64,000 bases of DNA from Prosapia bicincta (GCA_036971475.1 JBAIZL010000008.1:3508501-3572500), one strand, 5' to 3'. Shown: positions 24,150 through 36,189, numbered from the stretch's first letter. Translations and numbers: made by a program. Notes: generated from the sequence alone by a model not told the origin.

Positions 24150-27100
24150 AAGATGCATGTTTGTTTATATTACTTGTAATATTGTGTATTTGACTCTTTA
24201 TTTAACATGAAAGCCAATTTAACAATTTATAATACACTAATAAACTGAGAACAAAAAATATAAAATATTAAATATACAATATTTATAAAAATGTAATCGC
24301 AAAATATGAAAACAAATAAGTAGAATTATTAAAAGCACCATAGTAAATTCATTTATCAACATTTTTAAACTTGTAGTAGATAGCACTTCATGGTAATACA
24401 GTTTCTCAAATATTTTAGATTTATATTTTAGAAAAATGTTTCACAAAAGGGGCAAGGTATTTAATATAGTTTTTTCTTTCCACTTGACCTAAAACAATAA
24501 GAAAATCAAACACTTAAATAATTCATTTCATTTACTGCAATAGGATAGACAATGTTTCATTTCATTAAGTGGTTAACATACAAAGTTTATCTCAACGTAT
24601 AGTTATTCGTGTGACTATCAAGTATGTTTGTCAATGATTGGTGCATTGTTTATGGTTAATGTAAACCGTCCAAATTAACATCGGCTTAGGCATTCATAAG
24701 ATACATCGGTTTATGAACGCCCCTAGACCTATACCAAACCTCACAAGAACCATCCTAGGTTAAAAAACCTCTTTAAATTTAACTTCTGTTCAGCCGTTTA
24801 GGCATCCATAAGATCTGTTACAGGATGATATGTACGACTTATTTAATGTTATTTTAAAATGTCAAATTATATATTTCGGAACAGAATCGTATCTATATGC
24901 ATAAGAAGAATAGAACATGATTATAAATAAGGTATGGGCCCTTTGTTAGAGAATAATCTATACGATTAAAATACGAGTAAAATATCAACTTGCCAAAACT
25001 GTTACTTAGACAAAACATGCATTAAGCATGTCTAGATTCATCTCTGAAAAGCACTGTACATATAGGTTGCAGTGATTTAAAATATAGGTGATCTAAACTA
25101 AGCACAAAGTTAACATAAGCGGCATAAAATCTTTCTAAAAGAATAATTCTAAAAATATTTATATTTGATTATAGAAAATATAATACTGTCGTCTTGTGTG
25201 ACAATCTAAATTGAAGAGAAAGACCATTTAATCTTCCAAGGTCATCGTTATAAACTAAACTTAAAATATTTTGTAAACACATGTCTTGTGGTATATAACA
25301 AAATAAAATTGGTTTTACTTAGCTTTAAATATTATGCCATAGTTTAGACAAACATTTTTTTTCAAATGAAATACTAAATTAGAACTTACCTGTGAGACAG
25401 TCGTAGCACTACTATTAGCAAAACAGTAGTATGTGACAAACATGTTTACTAAATGTAGACTATACCTTCAAGGCAATAGTTAAGTATTTAAAACTTTCCC
25501 TCAGCCTTCAACGCCTGTACTTCTAAATTGTAGACAGTTTTCTATTGTTAGCAAAGGTTATGATCAAAACACACGCAAGCACTTTCAGGTTCAACATTAA
25601 ATTTTGTTCCTAATCTGGACGCTCCTAGACACAGTAAACAAATCACCCTATTGTGTTAATTGATGCATTAGACCAATAACATAAAATAAGCAATATTTTG
25701 AAACCTTTTAAAAATTAGTCAACTATTTACATTATATAACAAACAGTTATGCATTACTTTACCCAGGTTATTTTTTTATGACACTTAATAAAGTTACTGA
25801 TTTCCGGTTAGCTGCAGGCACAGAGATAGAAGACAGTTGTGTAATTTAGCCATATACTCGATGTAATTAATTGTATCAATAAGATGCACTAAAATCAGAA
25901 TTCACTATGCTTCCTCATGAACACTGCCCCAAGCTTTTTACTAAATGGGACTGAAAACTCATTTAACACTATCCTTTCTTTTCATATTTTAATTTTTAGT
26001 ATAAAGGCAGGACTACGTAAATAGCCGAGCAAGATCTTTGCCATCCACGGTTCGAATAAGGGTAGGAAATGGGTAGCAAGTCCGTATCGGGTTGAGTATT
26101 TCCTCAAGACAGGACACACAAGGTACGACTATTTTTGACATCATCAGGTCAATTTGGTTAAGGAATGGTTACCTCCGTATAGATCACCAACCCTTCCATT
26201 GACGTAGCATGAAACAACAAATAGCAACTAATTAATGCAGCTTATAAATATATTTTATATAAATTTAAACATTTGTTACAGATTTATTTTATAATGTCAA
26301 TATGCAACATTAGAAATTGCTAATATTGTGTTTAACCTATGTAGACTATATATTTTTCAATGAAAACCTGTTAACTTTAGAATTTAAACTGACAAAATTA
26401 ATGTAAATGAAAATACTTTGTAAATACAAAGTATTATTTTATTAATAGTTTATAATTATTGCTTGATAAATTGCTACTAGCTAAGAAATACTCTTAAATT
26501 GTCAAAACCTTTTTTATCACATAATTGAAAAAACATTATTCCATGCAAATTGTTCGAAAAGGCCATAAGAATTATTTAATACTAATTTTCTTTATAAACA
26601 ACAATCAATATAAAATATTTCTTTTATACACTAAGAATATGAACATGTAACACATAATATATTTTTCAGTTGGTAATAATTTCGTAAATTTTCGTTTATA
26701 CCCTGTAATAACTACAAATTCGATTCATCAGTAAATCTTCTGGATCTGACTGTACCATCATTTAATAGTTTGAACTCTCTTTAAGTTTTTATATGCTTTA
26801 CATTATTTTCTTTCAATTCCTTATAACACTTCATCAACTGTGTTGATATCACAGAAATTACTTTTAAATAGGTTAAGATTTTACATCATGTTTGGAGTAT
26901 ATATTATTTTAACTTTAATATAAGATTAATGTTTAACAGGAATGTCATGAGAGTCGGAATGTTGTGAATATTTTAGATTTATATTTTAGAAAAATGTTTC
27001 ACAAAATGGGCAAGGTATTTAATATAGTTTTTTCTTTCCACTTGACCTAAAACAAGTGATAACATATAATTTCATAAAACAGCTGATTTAAATTGTAGGC

Positions 27101-27795
27101 CATGTTGTAGAACAGGTGTTTTAACACAATGGTTATGTTACTTTATTAATATTAATTGTAATTATTCAATAAAAAATTAATTAACATACAATATTTCTTT
27201 GTTGATCAAAGTGGAAATTTGTTTTTAAGCATGTTTGTTTATATTACTTGTAATATTGTGTATTTGACTCTTTATTTAACATGAAAGCCAATTTAACAAT
27301 TTATAATACACTAATAAACTGAGAACAAAAATATTAAATATTAAATATACAATATTTATAAAAATGTAATCGCAAAATATGAAAACAAATAAGTAGAATT
27401 ATTAAAAGCACCATAGTAAATTCATTTATTCAACATTTTTAAACTTGTAGTAGATAGCACTTCATGGTAATACAGTTTCTCAAATATTTTAGATTTATAT
27501 TTTAGAAAAATGTTTCACAAAAGGGGCAAGGTATTTAATATAGTTTTTTCTTCCCACTTGACCTAAAACAAATGATAACATATAATTTCATAAAACAGCT
27601 GATTTAAATTGTAGGCCATGTTGTAGAACAGATGTTTTAACACATTGGTTATGTTACTTTATTAATATTAATTGTGATTATTTAATAAAAAAAAAAAAAA
27701 TTAATTAACATAAAATATTTCTTTGTTGACCTAAGTGGGAATTGGTTTTAAACATGTTTGTTTATATTACTTGTAATAATGTGTATTTAACTTAT
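24150..27795 (-). repeat. Mirror copies of the R1-like repeats (right arm)
   Basis: Three copies on the minus strand at about 24,150-24,490, 26,965-27,270 and 27,430-27,795, matching left-arm copies at 18,003, 15,225 and 14,700. The DNA between them is the mirror of left-arm non-coding sequence. Confidence 0.7.
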
Positions 27796-28552
27796 TAAGT
27801 ATTTTATTAACGGTTGAAAATTTAAACAAGTTATATGTAACGATGGTATGAACTAATAGAAGGATTTGAAAGAGTTCAATAGGTAATCGAAAACTTTATC
27901 ACTTAACTCAAAAAGCATTTGAGTGTTTGTATGGGAATAAAGTCATAGAGTAGATGCGGTAGTAATTAACGTATTAAAATTAATTGTAGTAGAAATTAAT
28001 GTGTAAATACATAGTTAAGAATTACGACAAAGGGATTCTTTACATGTTTTTAAACTTACTTTGTATAGTATTTTGCATAAGAAGAATAACACGAACATGT
28101 CTAGAATTAAGGTTGATATCCTCTGTTTTTGGGTTTATAATTTAAGATATTATAACATAGGCTACAGTAGCTCAAGAAGTGAATAAATAAAGTTATTTTG
28201 TGGTTATTGGTTAAAATATTGACAATAACAAAACCTTGACTTACCTCTAAGAAAGTCTAGCAAACAACTGAACCAACAATCAACTGCTATTGTGTTGAAG
28301 TAGGAAATTCCTAATTATATAGTAAAACTAGAATAAACAGTTTGAGCAATTTCAGTTTCGTTTTCTCTACTGAAACTAGAACAGTTTGAGATATTTCAAT
28401 TCGTTTTCTCTGCCAAAGGCAAAAGTAACAATCACGACAAAAGTAATTTACGAAACAAGTCAGCATCTACGCATTTATTGACAAAAATAATCTAGAAACG
28501 AAGCGACAGTAAATCTGATAAACGACTTTGATTTTGTAAATGCTGTTATATA

Positions 28553-28782
28553 GACTAATGACAGTTCACAGACAATTAACTAAAATGACTTGTAAATAAG
28601 ATTATTTATTAAAAGTTCGGTATTGTTGATTTTTTTATTATGTTTTTTTTTTGTAATGTTATGAATTTTAATTTAAATTGTAAATTCACGTTGTATATTG
28701 GTAATAAAAACGAGCTCTTGAAAAAGAAAGAAATGTAAAACGTTTAGAGCATGAATTAATTGTCTGTGATCCGTCATTAGCC
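28553..28782. mobile_element. 230-bp MITE, mirror copy (right arm)
   Basis: Counterpart of the left-arm MITE with the same TIRs. It holds the 6 extra bases that shift the mirror sum from 42,494 to 42,500, plus several substitutions (for example CAGTTCACAG against CAGATCACAG). It is the most diverged inner part of the arm pair. Confidence 0.6.
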
Positions 28783-29636
28783 TATGTAAAACCAATAATT
28801 AATTTGCAGAGTACGGATAATGATAAGACTTGAGGCATTTGGATAAGGGAGGTACAGGGTTGAGTCACTGACCAGGGAGGTATCGGACTTGAGGCGTTTG
28901 GATAAGGGAGGTACAGAATCAGTATCTGTTGAATACAGTAATAACAAGACCTGAGGCGTTTGGGAGGCAGTGGCAAGACCTGAGGCGTTTGGGAGGCAGT
29001 GACAAGACCTAAGGCGTTTGGGAGGTACCAGATTTTTTAAAGGGTTTCGAATACGGCGTCATCGGGTAAATTAATATAGGCTAAGGCACCACTCCACCAC
29101 CCTCTGTCGGATACCTCTGGATTAGGAATTGCCACATACTTTATCAACAAAGAATCACGTATATTGTAATTGACTTTTCTTATATTCTATTTATAAAGTT
29201 TAATTTCTTTAATTAAAAAAATATAATACTATATATGCTAATTGAATGATTAAAACTTAATGATTTAATTTATACTTAGATGTAACATACTCCTGTACTA
29301 TGTGTTTTACTTGCAAATAATGTCATTTATATTTTCGTGTTGAAATATCAGTGTTTATACACAGTGTATAACTTACTGTCTTTTAAACAAGAATATATTT
29401 CATATAACGAGCCAAACGTCTTGTTTTAGAAAAATAAAATAATAAAACTCCAATATTCTATTTATATTCATTTGATTTATAAGAATTATAAATAATAAAG
29501 AAAACAATTAAGCTTGGAAGTAAACAAGTTCATACAGTACTAGCATGTTGATTACGCCTAAAGACATTATTTCCTCAAGACGGGGCGCAGAAGGTACGAA
29601 TACGACGATTTTTGACATCAGGTCAACTTGGACTTC

Positions 29637-30209
29637 AAACCCTTTCAACCCTTTCGTTTAACCCGCTCAACCCTTTTAACCCTTTCAACCCTTTTAACCC
29701 TTTCAACCCTTTTAACCCTTTCAACCCTTTTAACCCCTTTCAACCCTTTTTAACCCTTTCAACCCTTTTAACCCCTTTCAACCCTTTTAACCCCTTTTAA
29801 CTCTTTCAACCCTTTTTAACCCTTTTAACCCTTTCAACCCTTTCAACCCTTTTAACCCTTTCAACCCTTTTAACCCTTTTAACCCTTTTAACCCTTTTAA
29901 CCCTTTTTAACCCTTTTTAACCCTTTTAACCGTTTTAACCGTTTTAACCCTTTTAACCCTTTTTAACCCTTTTAACCCTTTTAACCGTTTTAACCCTTTC
30001 AATCCTTTTAACCCTTTCAACCCTTTTTAACCCTTTTTAACCCCTTTTAACCCTTTTAACCGTTTTAACCCTTTTTAACCCTTTTAACCGTTTTAGCCCT
30101 TTCAATCCTTTTAACCCTTTTAACCCTTTTAACCCTTTTAACCCTTTCAACCCTTTTAACCCTTTCAACCCTTTTAACCCTTTCAACCCTTTTAACCCTT
30201 TCAACCCTT
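29637..30209 (-). repeat. AAAGGGTTA / AAAGGGTTG short-unit array (right arm)
   Basis: Mirror of the left array, reading AACCCTTTT and AACCCTTTC on the + strand. Slightly different length and variant order from the left copy, as expected for an unstable tandem repeat after duplication. Shorter runs of the same unit follow at 30,405-30,560. Confidence 0.95.
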
Positions 30210-30287
30210 GAGAAAGGATCAATGACATCCTGCAAGAAGACTAACGACAATACTGGTCATATAGCACAAATAAAAGCGTCTCTATTG

Positions 30288-30361
30288 TTTGGACAAGTTA
30301 GCCGAGAGGTTAGCGTTGATGGTTCTAAACACAAACATACGGGGTTCGAATACGACTCAGG
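30288..30361 (+). repeat. tRNA-like (SINE-like) segment, right arm
   Basis: Mirror copy of the left-arm segment on the + strand, with A-box-like GTTAGCCGAGAGGTTAG at about 30,297-30,313 and B-box-like GGGGTTCGAATAC at 30,341-30,353. It sits directly beside the end module, suggesting that tRNA-like head and module form one unit. Confidence 0.45.
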
Positions 30362-30983
30362 TAAAAAGATTTTTTTCAGAATCGACGGCACCAGTCTTGA
30401 AAGGGAAAGGGTTAACTAAAAGGATTAAAAGGGTTGAAAGGGTTAAACGAAAGGGTTGAAAGGGTTAAAAGGGTTAAAAGGGTTAATAGGATTAAAAGGG
30501 TTAATGACGTAAGACCGCCTGAAGGCTAAAGGGTTGAAAGGGTTGAAAGGGTTAATGACGTAAGACCGCCTGGAGGCTGGGTTTTCCCACGTCACAGGTG
30601 GCCTGACTCAACCCACGCATTCTCTACTGGGTTTATTTATCATATTTATTTTGTAAGCGGAGAAATAATTCTTTCTGGGTGCACCTATATGGGTTAATGC
30701 AAAGTATTTGTGAAGAGTCTGGTATTCAAGAGTTTACGCCACAGTTTTTTTCGTCGTGAAAAATTTCTTATGTGGAAATTTAATATTCATTAGATTTTTC
30801 GGGATAATTATATAAACTCTATTTTTCTGAAGTTGTTCCAGAAACGATGAGTTTGTGAAAGTAAATAATCAACACACATATCGAAAAACTAAAAGTCGTG
30901 CTTCCTAACTTCCTTAATATTTTCCTATGGCCTTGTTAGAGAGTAAGTCTGTCGTAGGGTTACTCCTGTCTCTACCGCCCTGG

Positions 30984-31010
30984 TACACACACACACACAC
31001 ACACACACAA
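30984..31010 (+). repeat. (CA)n microsatellite
   Basis: About 13 CA units in otherwise unremarkable sequence just outside the palindrome. Confidence 0.95.
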
Positions 31011-31269
31011 ACGCTTAGCAAGAGTATGTTTGTGGAACTGCTGGACGAAGTTGGGCACGCAGGAGGGGGGACTTGACTTTCTCTCAGCCCTGACCTAGCA
31101 ATGAGCCATTACCTTACCGCTTTATTACTTCCTACCAGCGTCCATATGTTACAGGGTATTCCTTACGTACTGTATGTTGTGTTTACTCCTATGAAGTACA
31201 AAGTGGGAATAACACATTTATATTCTTAAAAATAAATCTTAACAGTTTGCAAAGGTGATTGCGATGTGT

Positions 31270-31352
31270 GTATAGAGAGAGGAGAGATAGATAGGGAGTG
31301 AGAGAGGAGAGATAGATAGATAGATAGAGGGAGAGAGAGAGAGAGAGAGAGG
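31270..31352 (+). repeat. GA/GATA-rich microsatellite
   Basis: GAGAGAGGAGAGATAGATAG-type sequence ending in (GA)n. Confidence 0.9.
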
Positions 31353-31586
31353 TAATTTTGGAACTGAAGTAAACGGTTCACAAAAAAAAGATTTAATCCG
31401 ATTGATCTTGAAATTTTAATTTTAAACAACGCTTTTTGCTTTAAATGATTAAACATATCTCTAAAACAGTATAGTTTTGAACTGTACGCTTCAGAGAAAT
31501 AGATAGTGAATAAAATAATGGAAAACAGAATAAATGGAAAAGGAATTGGAATTCTAGAAGCAGCCGGCTAAAATGAAAACATAAGG

Positions 31587-31845
31587 AAACAAACAAATGT
31601 GAAAGAGATACTAAATGAAGAAATAGAAAGGAGAAAACTACTTTGTTATGGAAGTATGCGGAGAATGAATCAGACACGATTACCACTCACAGCTTGGGAA
31701 TAGAAACCAAATAGAAGAAGAAAGGTGGGGCGTCCTAGATTGCGTTGGAACAAACAAATACAAATCCTGATGGAATAAAAAAGTCAAAATGCGGAAGATG
31801 TAAATAAGAAAAAAAGAAATGGAAAAAGGAATGTGGTAAACGGCA
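31587..31845 (+). pseudogene. Decayed C-terminus of a LINE reverse transcriptase
   Basis: The frame from 31,587 reads KQTNVKEILNEEIERRKLLC, then YGSMRRMNQTRLP, a stop, KPNRRRKVGRPRLRWNKQIQ and a second stop. Known: many arthropod LINEs end with a module of the form 'ER..L.WYGH..RM...RLP....W.P...R..GRPR..W', and order and spacing match. At least two stops and a probable frameshift near 31,820 make it a fossil. The exact clade cannot be fixed. Confidence 0.65.
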
Positions 31846-31944
31846 AATATATATGTAGGCTGTACAAGACGACGGACAAATAGTGGAAATCGTCCTGAAG
31901 TTCACGAAATCAGCACGATTTTATAGTGACTCTAACCTGAGCTG

Positions 31945-33676
31945 TTTTGCCAGGGCTCGACGATGTGCAATCGTCCCGGCATTGCTCAGGTTTGCCAGGG
32001 CTCGACGATGTGCAATCGTCCCGGCATTGCTTAGGTTGCCAGGGCTCGACGATGTGCAATCGTCCCGGCATTGCTCAGGTTTGCCAGGGCTCGACGATGT
32101 GCAATCGTCCCGGCATTGCTCAGGTTTGCCAGGGCTCGACGATGTGCAATCGTCCCGGCATTGCTCAGGCTTGCCAGGGCTCGACGATGTGCAATCGTCC
32201 CGGCATTGCTCAGGTTTGCCAGGGCTCGACGATGTGCAATCGTCCCGGCATTGCTCAGGTTTGCCAGGGCTCGACGATGTGCAATCGTCCCGGCATTGCT
32301 CAGGCTTGCCAGGGCTCGACGATGTGCAATCGTCCCGGCATTGCTCAGGTTTGTCAGTGCTCGACGATGTGCAATCGTCCTGGCATTGCTCAGGTTTGCC
32401 AGGGCTCGACGATGTGCAATCGTCCCGGCATTGCTCAGGTTTGCCAGGGCTCGACGATGTGCAATCGTCCCGGCATTGCTCAGGTTTGCCAGGGCTCGAC
32501 GATGTGCAATCGTCCCGGCATTGCTCAGGTTTGTCTCTCTTGCAAATTATTTACTCCTAAACATTAGGTCTACTCAGGTTTTGCCAGGGCTCGACGATGA
32601 GCAATCGTCCCGGCATTGCTCAGGTTTGCCAGGGCTCGACGATGTGCAATCGTCCCGGCATTGCTCAGGTTTGCCAGGGCTCGACGATGTGCAATCGTCC
32701 CGGCATTGCTCAGGTTTGCCAGGGCTCGACGATGTGCAATCGTCCCGGCATTGCTCAGGTTTGCCAGGGCTCGACGATGTGCAATCGTCCCGGCATTGCT
32801 CAGGCTTGCCAGGGCTCGACGATGTGCAATCGTCCCGGCATTACTCAGGTTTGCCAGTGCTCGACGATGTGCAATCGTCCTGGCATTGCTCAGGTTTGCC
32901 AGGGCTCGACGATGTGCAATCGTCCCGGCATTGCTCAGGTTTGCCAGGGCTCGACGATGTGCAATCGTCCCGGCATTGCTCAGGTTTGTCTCTCTTGCAA
33001 ATTATTTACTCCTAAACATTAGGTCTACTCAGGTTTTGCCAGGGCTCGACGATGAGCAATCGTCACGGCATTGCTCAGGTTTGCCAGTGCTCGACGATGT
33101 GCAATCGTCCCGGCATTGCTCAGGTTTGCCAGGGCTCGACGATGTGCAATCGTCCCGGCATTGCTCAGGTTTGGGGGGGGTTCGACGATGTGCAATCGTC
33201 CCGGCATTGCTCAGGTTTGCCAGGGCTCGACGATGTGCAATCGTCCCGGCATTGCTCAGGTTTGCCAGGGCTCGACGATGTGCAATCGTCCCGGCATTGC
33301 TCAGGTTTGCCAGGGCTCGACGATGTGCAATCGTCCCGGCATTGCTCAGGTTTGCCAGGGCTCGACGATGTGCAATCGTCCCGGCATTGCTCAGGTTTGC
33401 CAGGGCTCGACGATGTGCAATCGTTCCGGCATTGCTCAGGTTTGCCAGGGCTCGACGATGTGCAATCGTCCCGGCATTGCTCAGGTTTGCCAGGGCTCGA
33501 CGATGTGCAATCGTCCCGGCATTGGTCAGGTTTGTCTCGCTTGCAAATTATTTACTCCTAAACATTAGGTCTACTCAGGTTTTGCCAGGGCTCGACGATG
33601 TGCAATCGTCCCGGCATTGGTCAGGTTTGTCTCGCTTGCAAATTATTTACTCCTAAACATTAGGTCTACTCAGGTT
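31945..33676 (+). repeat. 45-bp satellite with embedded hairpin and 50-bp punctuating spacer
   Basis: About 34 units of 45 bp containing GCTCGACGATGTGCAATCGT and CCCGGCATTGCTCAGG. Within each unit GACGAT and ATCGTC form a perfect 6-bp stem around GTGCA. A ~50-bp spacer (TTTGTCTCTCTTGCAAATTA, then TTTACTCCTAAACATTAGG) occurs four times, at about 32,530, 32,985, 33,530 and 33,624, dividing the array into blocks of 13, 9, 11 and 1 units. Because 45 is divisible by 3, all three forward frames stay open and encode 15-residue repeats. These frames are not genes. Confidence 0.97.
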
Positions 33677-34234
33677 TTTGTATTTAGCGAAAATCCCGGT
33701 AGAATATAATTAATTTGGATGCAGCAGGGTGAAGTTGTACGGCGAGGGTTTGATTAGCAATCACACAGATATTGGTTCTGGGAAAACTAACAAGGAAATG
33801 TTTGCAGGTACCATGACGACGGCGGCGCGTGGCAGTTGCCATGGCAACATGCTCCAGCCCCGGTATCTCAACGCAGTTCCCTTAAGCTAAGGTTATTTCT
33901 GGCTTTCTCTGGAAAATAATTGTAACACGGGTTTTCTGTGTTCTTGCAACCATCCTGTTTTTGTTGTTTTGCAGCTTAAACACAAATAATCTGAAATTAT
34001 GTTTATAACACACATTTTATCATTTATTAAAACTTAAAACTTGTGTTTAAAATAAGCAAGAAGAATTTGGTGAATAAATTTTAAGACTTTAAAAATAGTT
34101 TATTTTAGTTGGGGTTGTATCATGACAGTGCACGCGCGCGTGCAGCATCGATATGTTATATATTTCTTCCCCTTTTATGTGATTCCTCCTGTTGCACCCT
34201 TCTTCTCTCTTCCGATTAGTGAATAGCCAATAAC
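33677..34234. other. Unique sequence after the 45-bp satellite
   Basis: A GC-rich patch at 33,800-33,880 (ACGACGGCGGCGCGTGGCAG) and a GCACGCGCGCGTGC self-complementary block at about 34,130. No gene seen. Confidence 0.4.
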
Positions 34235-34480
34235 AGTTTACCTTGGGGTAAGGTATGGAATATAGTTATTTCGTCACATTTGGCTTAAAATAATTGCTAA
34301 CCTCTGATTTACGACTTTATGTCATAGGTTGTTTGGTAGAACAGCTGTTTTAACGCATAGGTTATGTTTCTTTATTTGTTATTTATAATATTGTTGTTAC
34401 AAGAGATCAATTTTAACAAGTAATATTTGAAAAAAAATGTTCAAGTAAATTCCTACTGAGATTAACAAAGAAAAAATTTA
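34235..34480 (-). repeat. R1 dispersed repeat, 5' half, reverse
   Basis: Reverse-oriented copy with AGAACAGCTGTTTTAACGCA and GGTTATGTTTCTTTATTTGT. The second E-box is lost. Its 3' part is absent. Confidence 0.6.
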
Positions 34481-34622
34481 TTTTAGTTACCCTAGATCAC
34501 TATTTATGATATTGTGTGGTAACTATGACAACAGTCAGTTAGTGGGTTTTCTGACGAAACCAGATGGAGGAAAACAAAATCCGTATACATCTTTGAGAAA
34601 TATACGAGGTATTTCTAGTTAT

Positions 34623-34905
34623 TGGAAAGTTGGTAAGGCGCGCTAGACTTCGAACATAAAGACGAACTGAGAGTTCGAATCCGGCTGGACCCCACAAATT
34701 TTATAATTTAATTATTGAATAAATATTTGAAAACACTGTATAACATCAATTATCACCCACCATAAGTTTTAAAAAATGTAGTTGAACGTGATTGGATGAA
34801 TATTATTTATATTTCGTTATATTATTAACGATTGAAATTTTGTACAAATATACATCGGGAGAGTGTTAGCTAATAGAAGGAATTTAAAAAATTCAAATGT
34901 TTAAA
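34623..34905 (+). mobile_element. tRNA-headed SINE sharing the R1 3' body
   Basis: Starts with a tRNA-like head: D-arm-like AAAGTTGGTAAGGCGCG and, 40 nt on, B-box GAGAGTTCGAATCCGG. It runs on into the 3' body seen in R1 elements (AATAAATATTTGAAAACA, then ATTATTAACGATTGAAAT) and ends near CTAATAGAAGGAATTTAA. The head shares layout with the copy at 58,140-58,354. Confidence 0.6.
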
Positions 34906-35882
34906 TTATTTTCATTTTATATAAATGATTGAAAACTCAAACAGAATTGTCAAACAATCACTCTATATAATTAGAATTGACTAATTTTTTTGTTTATATT
35001 ACTTGTTTAATAAATGAAGTTTGTAATAAGGTTGCAAAAGTCTATCTCGGGATGAAATGATTTTTTAAGTCTATAATAACTCCTCGTAGAGTTTGGTGCG
35101 GCCCATAAAGTGAAACCTGACTGTCATGTACTGCACTGGCCAAGTCGTAGGAATAGAAGAGAGTGTTTGGGAAGCCGGCCGATGTTTTCACTGGTCAATA
35201 AACTGAAAGCAGGTCGGCCGGAAGTGGAAGTGTTTCTCTTCTCCACTCTCGGACACATCTGCAGGCCTGAAACTGACTTCTTTATAAGAGTGCAATATAA
35301 ACGTCAGTAGGAGCTGTAAACAGTTTATCAAGAGAATTGGAATTGTGTACTTCTCGTGAGACAAACAATAAACCGTACGCTTAATCATTGTGAATCCTTG
35401 GGGAGTTGAAGTAACAATCCCTGGTACATTATACTTTTAAAAGTATCAATCTCTTTTAAGTACATAACTCAATATCAGATACGAAATAAATTCCTTGACT
35501 TCCCTTGGAGTCGAACCCGAGTTGATTTCTTTGTAAGTTATACAGAATGATAACATAAAACTAAAACCTTTGTTGAAGATACCTTTTACTTTATGTAGAA
35601 AATATTCCATCAAACTGTTATAAAAAACTAATAACTGAGTTTTTAATAATAATATTGCAAAATATATAAAAGCGCCATTATATAAATATGACCATAAAAC
35701 AAGTAAGTACTGTCACCGGCGCACGACAAGAGCCCTGGCCTAAGGTAGGTCAAAACGACAAGGTCATTCTCAAAAACATTTCTAACACAATTTATTTTGT
35801 GCATCCATTGTACTTTTACCTATCTTTAAATACATATATTAACTAAAATATAAATACTATAAAACTACCGTAGGGTTAGATT

Positions 35883-36143
35883 ATGTTTGTAAGTCAGGAA
35901 TACATCGACAGAACATGCGCAGAACTGAAAACCAAGCGTGACTCATTTTTACACCAGGGCTCCTCTCGTGCGCCGGTAACTAGTACTTTGAGTACAGTAT
36001 TTTGGTCTGTAACAGTAAGAAATAATTGTCCACAGCTAATGCACGCGTTATTTTATATTACGTATTTAAAAAGTTTAGATAATTCGTATATTTACAGAGG
36101 TGGATTTGAAAAAGTGTGTGTATATGAAAATTATCCCAAATGA
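35883..36143 (+). CDS. Unsupported short ORF
   Basis: 86 codons from ATG, no recognised domain, low-information composition and no splice context beyond a GTAACT-like site near 35,974. Listed only because it begins with ATG and lies in otherwise empty sequence. Confidence 0.08.
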   Translation: MFVSQEYIDRTCAELKTKRDSFLHQGSSRAPVTSTLSTVFWSVTVRNNCPQLMHALFYITYLKSLDNSYIYRGGFEKVCVYENYPK

Positions 36144-36189
36144 TCGAATTCAATTATTCATGTAATAAAATTGTATTGGGTGGTAAGGC

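Larger units (their letters stand above)
11974..30628. repeat. Giant palindrome: 9.25-kb inverted repeat with 33-bp centre
   Basis: Seen: the sequence from about 11,974 to 21,230 reappears as its reverse complement from 21,264 to about 30,628. Paired positions sum to 42,494 in the inner 7 kb and to 42,500 beyond about 28.6 kb, reflecting a 6-bp indel. Spot checks at many points agree base for base, including a 21-nt T run (about 19,585-19,605) and (CATA)n blocks. Real differences exist: A18,649 against C23,845, a 6-bp insertion and nearby substitutions at 28,560-28,730, a 5-bp indel near 12,253 and diverged outermost 150 bp. The outer ends still align (AGTAGAGA left, TCTCTACT right). No clear target-site duplication is visible. 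It could be a Foldback-type element, an inverted segmental duplication or, less likely given the differences, an assembly fold-back. Confidence 0.9.
21264..30628 (-). repeat. Right arm of giant palindrome
   Basis: Reverse-complement copy of the left arm, containing the same inventory in reverse order. It differs by 6 extra bases within the MITE copy (28,553-28,782), scattered substitutions, and an extra truncated duplicate of the end module at 30,535-30,580. That duplicate shares the ATGACGTAAGACCGCCTG core already present at 30,502. Confidence 0.88.

Noticed and set aside
30288..30361. Functional tRNA gene (also 34,623-34,694 and 58,276-58,352)
   Set aside because: A/B-box-like promoter elements are present, but acceptor and anticodon stems do not pair well and the sequence continues into repeat bodies.
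11974..30628. Pure assembly fold-back artefact
   Set aside because: Arms carry distinct substitutions, indels and diverged tips that a simple read fold-back would not give, although only spanning reads can settle it.
31883..33656. Long forward open frames of 140-346 codons
   Set aside because: They arise because the 45-bp satellite unit is a multiple of 3 and lacks stops in all forward frames; the encoded 15-residue repeats have no start or splice context.
31945..33676. CRISPR array
   Set aside because: The 45-bp units are contiguous with no unique spacers, and the genome is eukaryotic.
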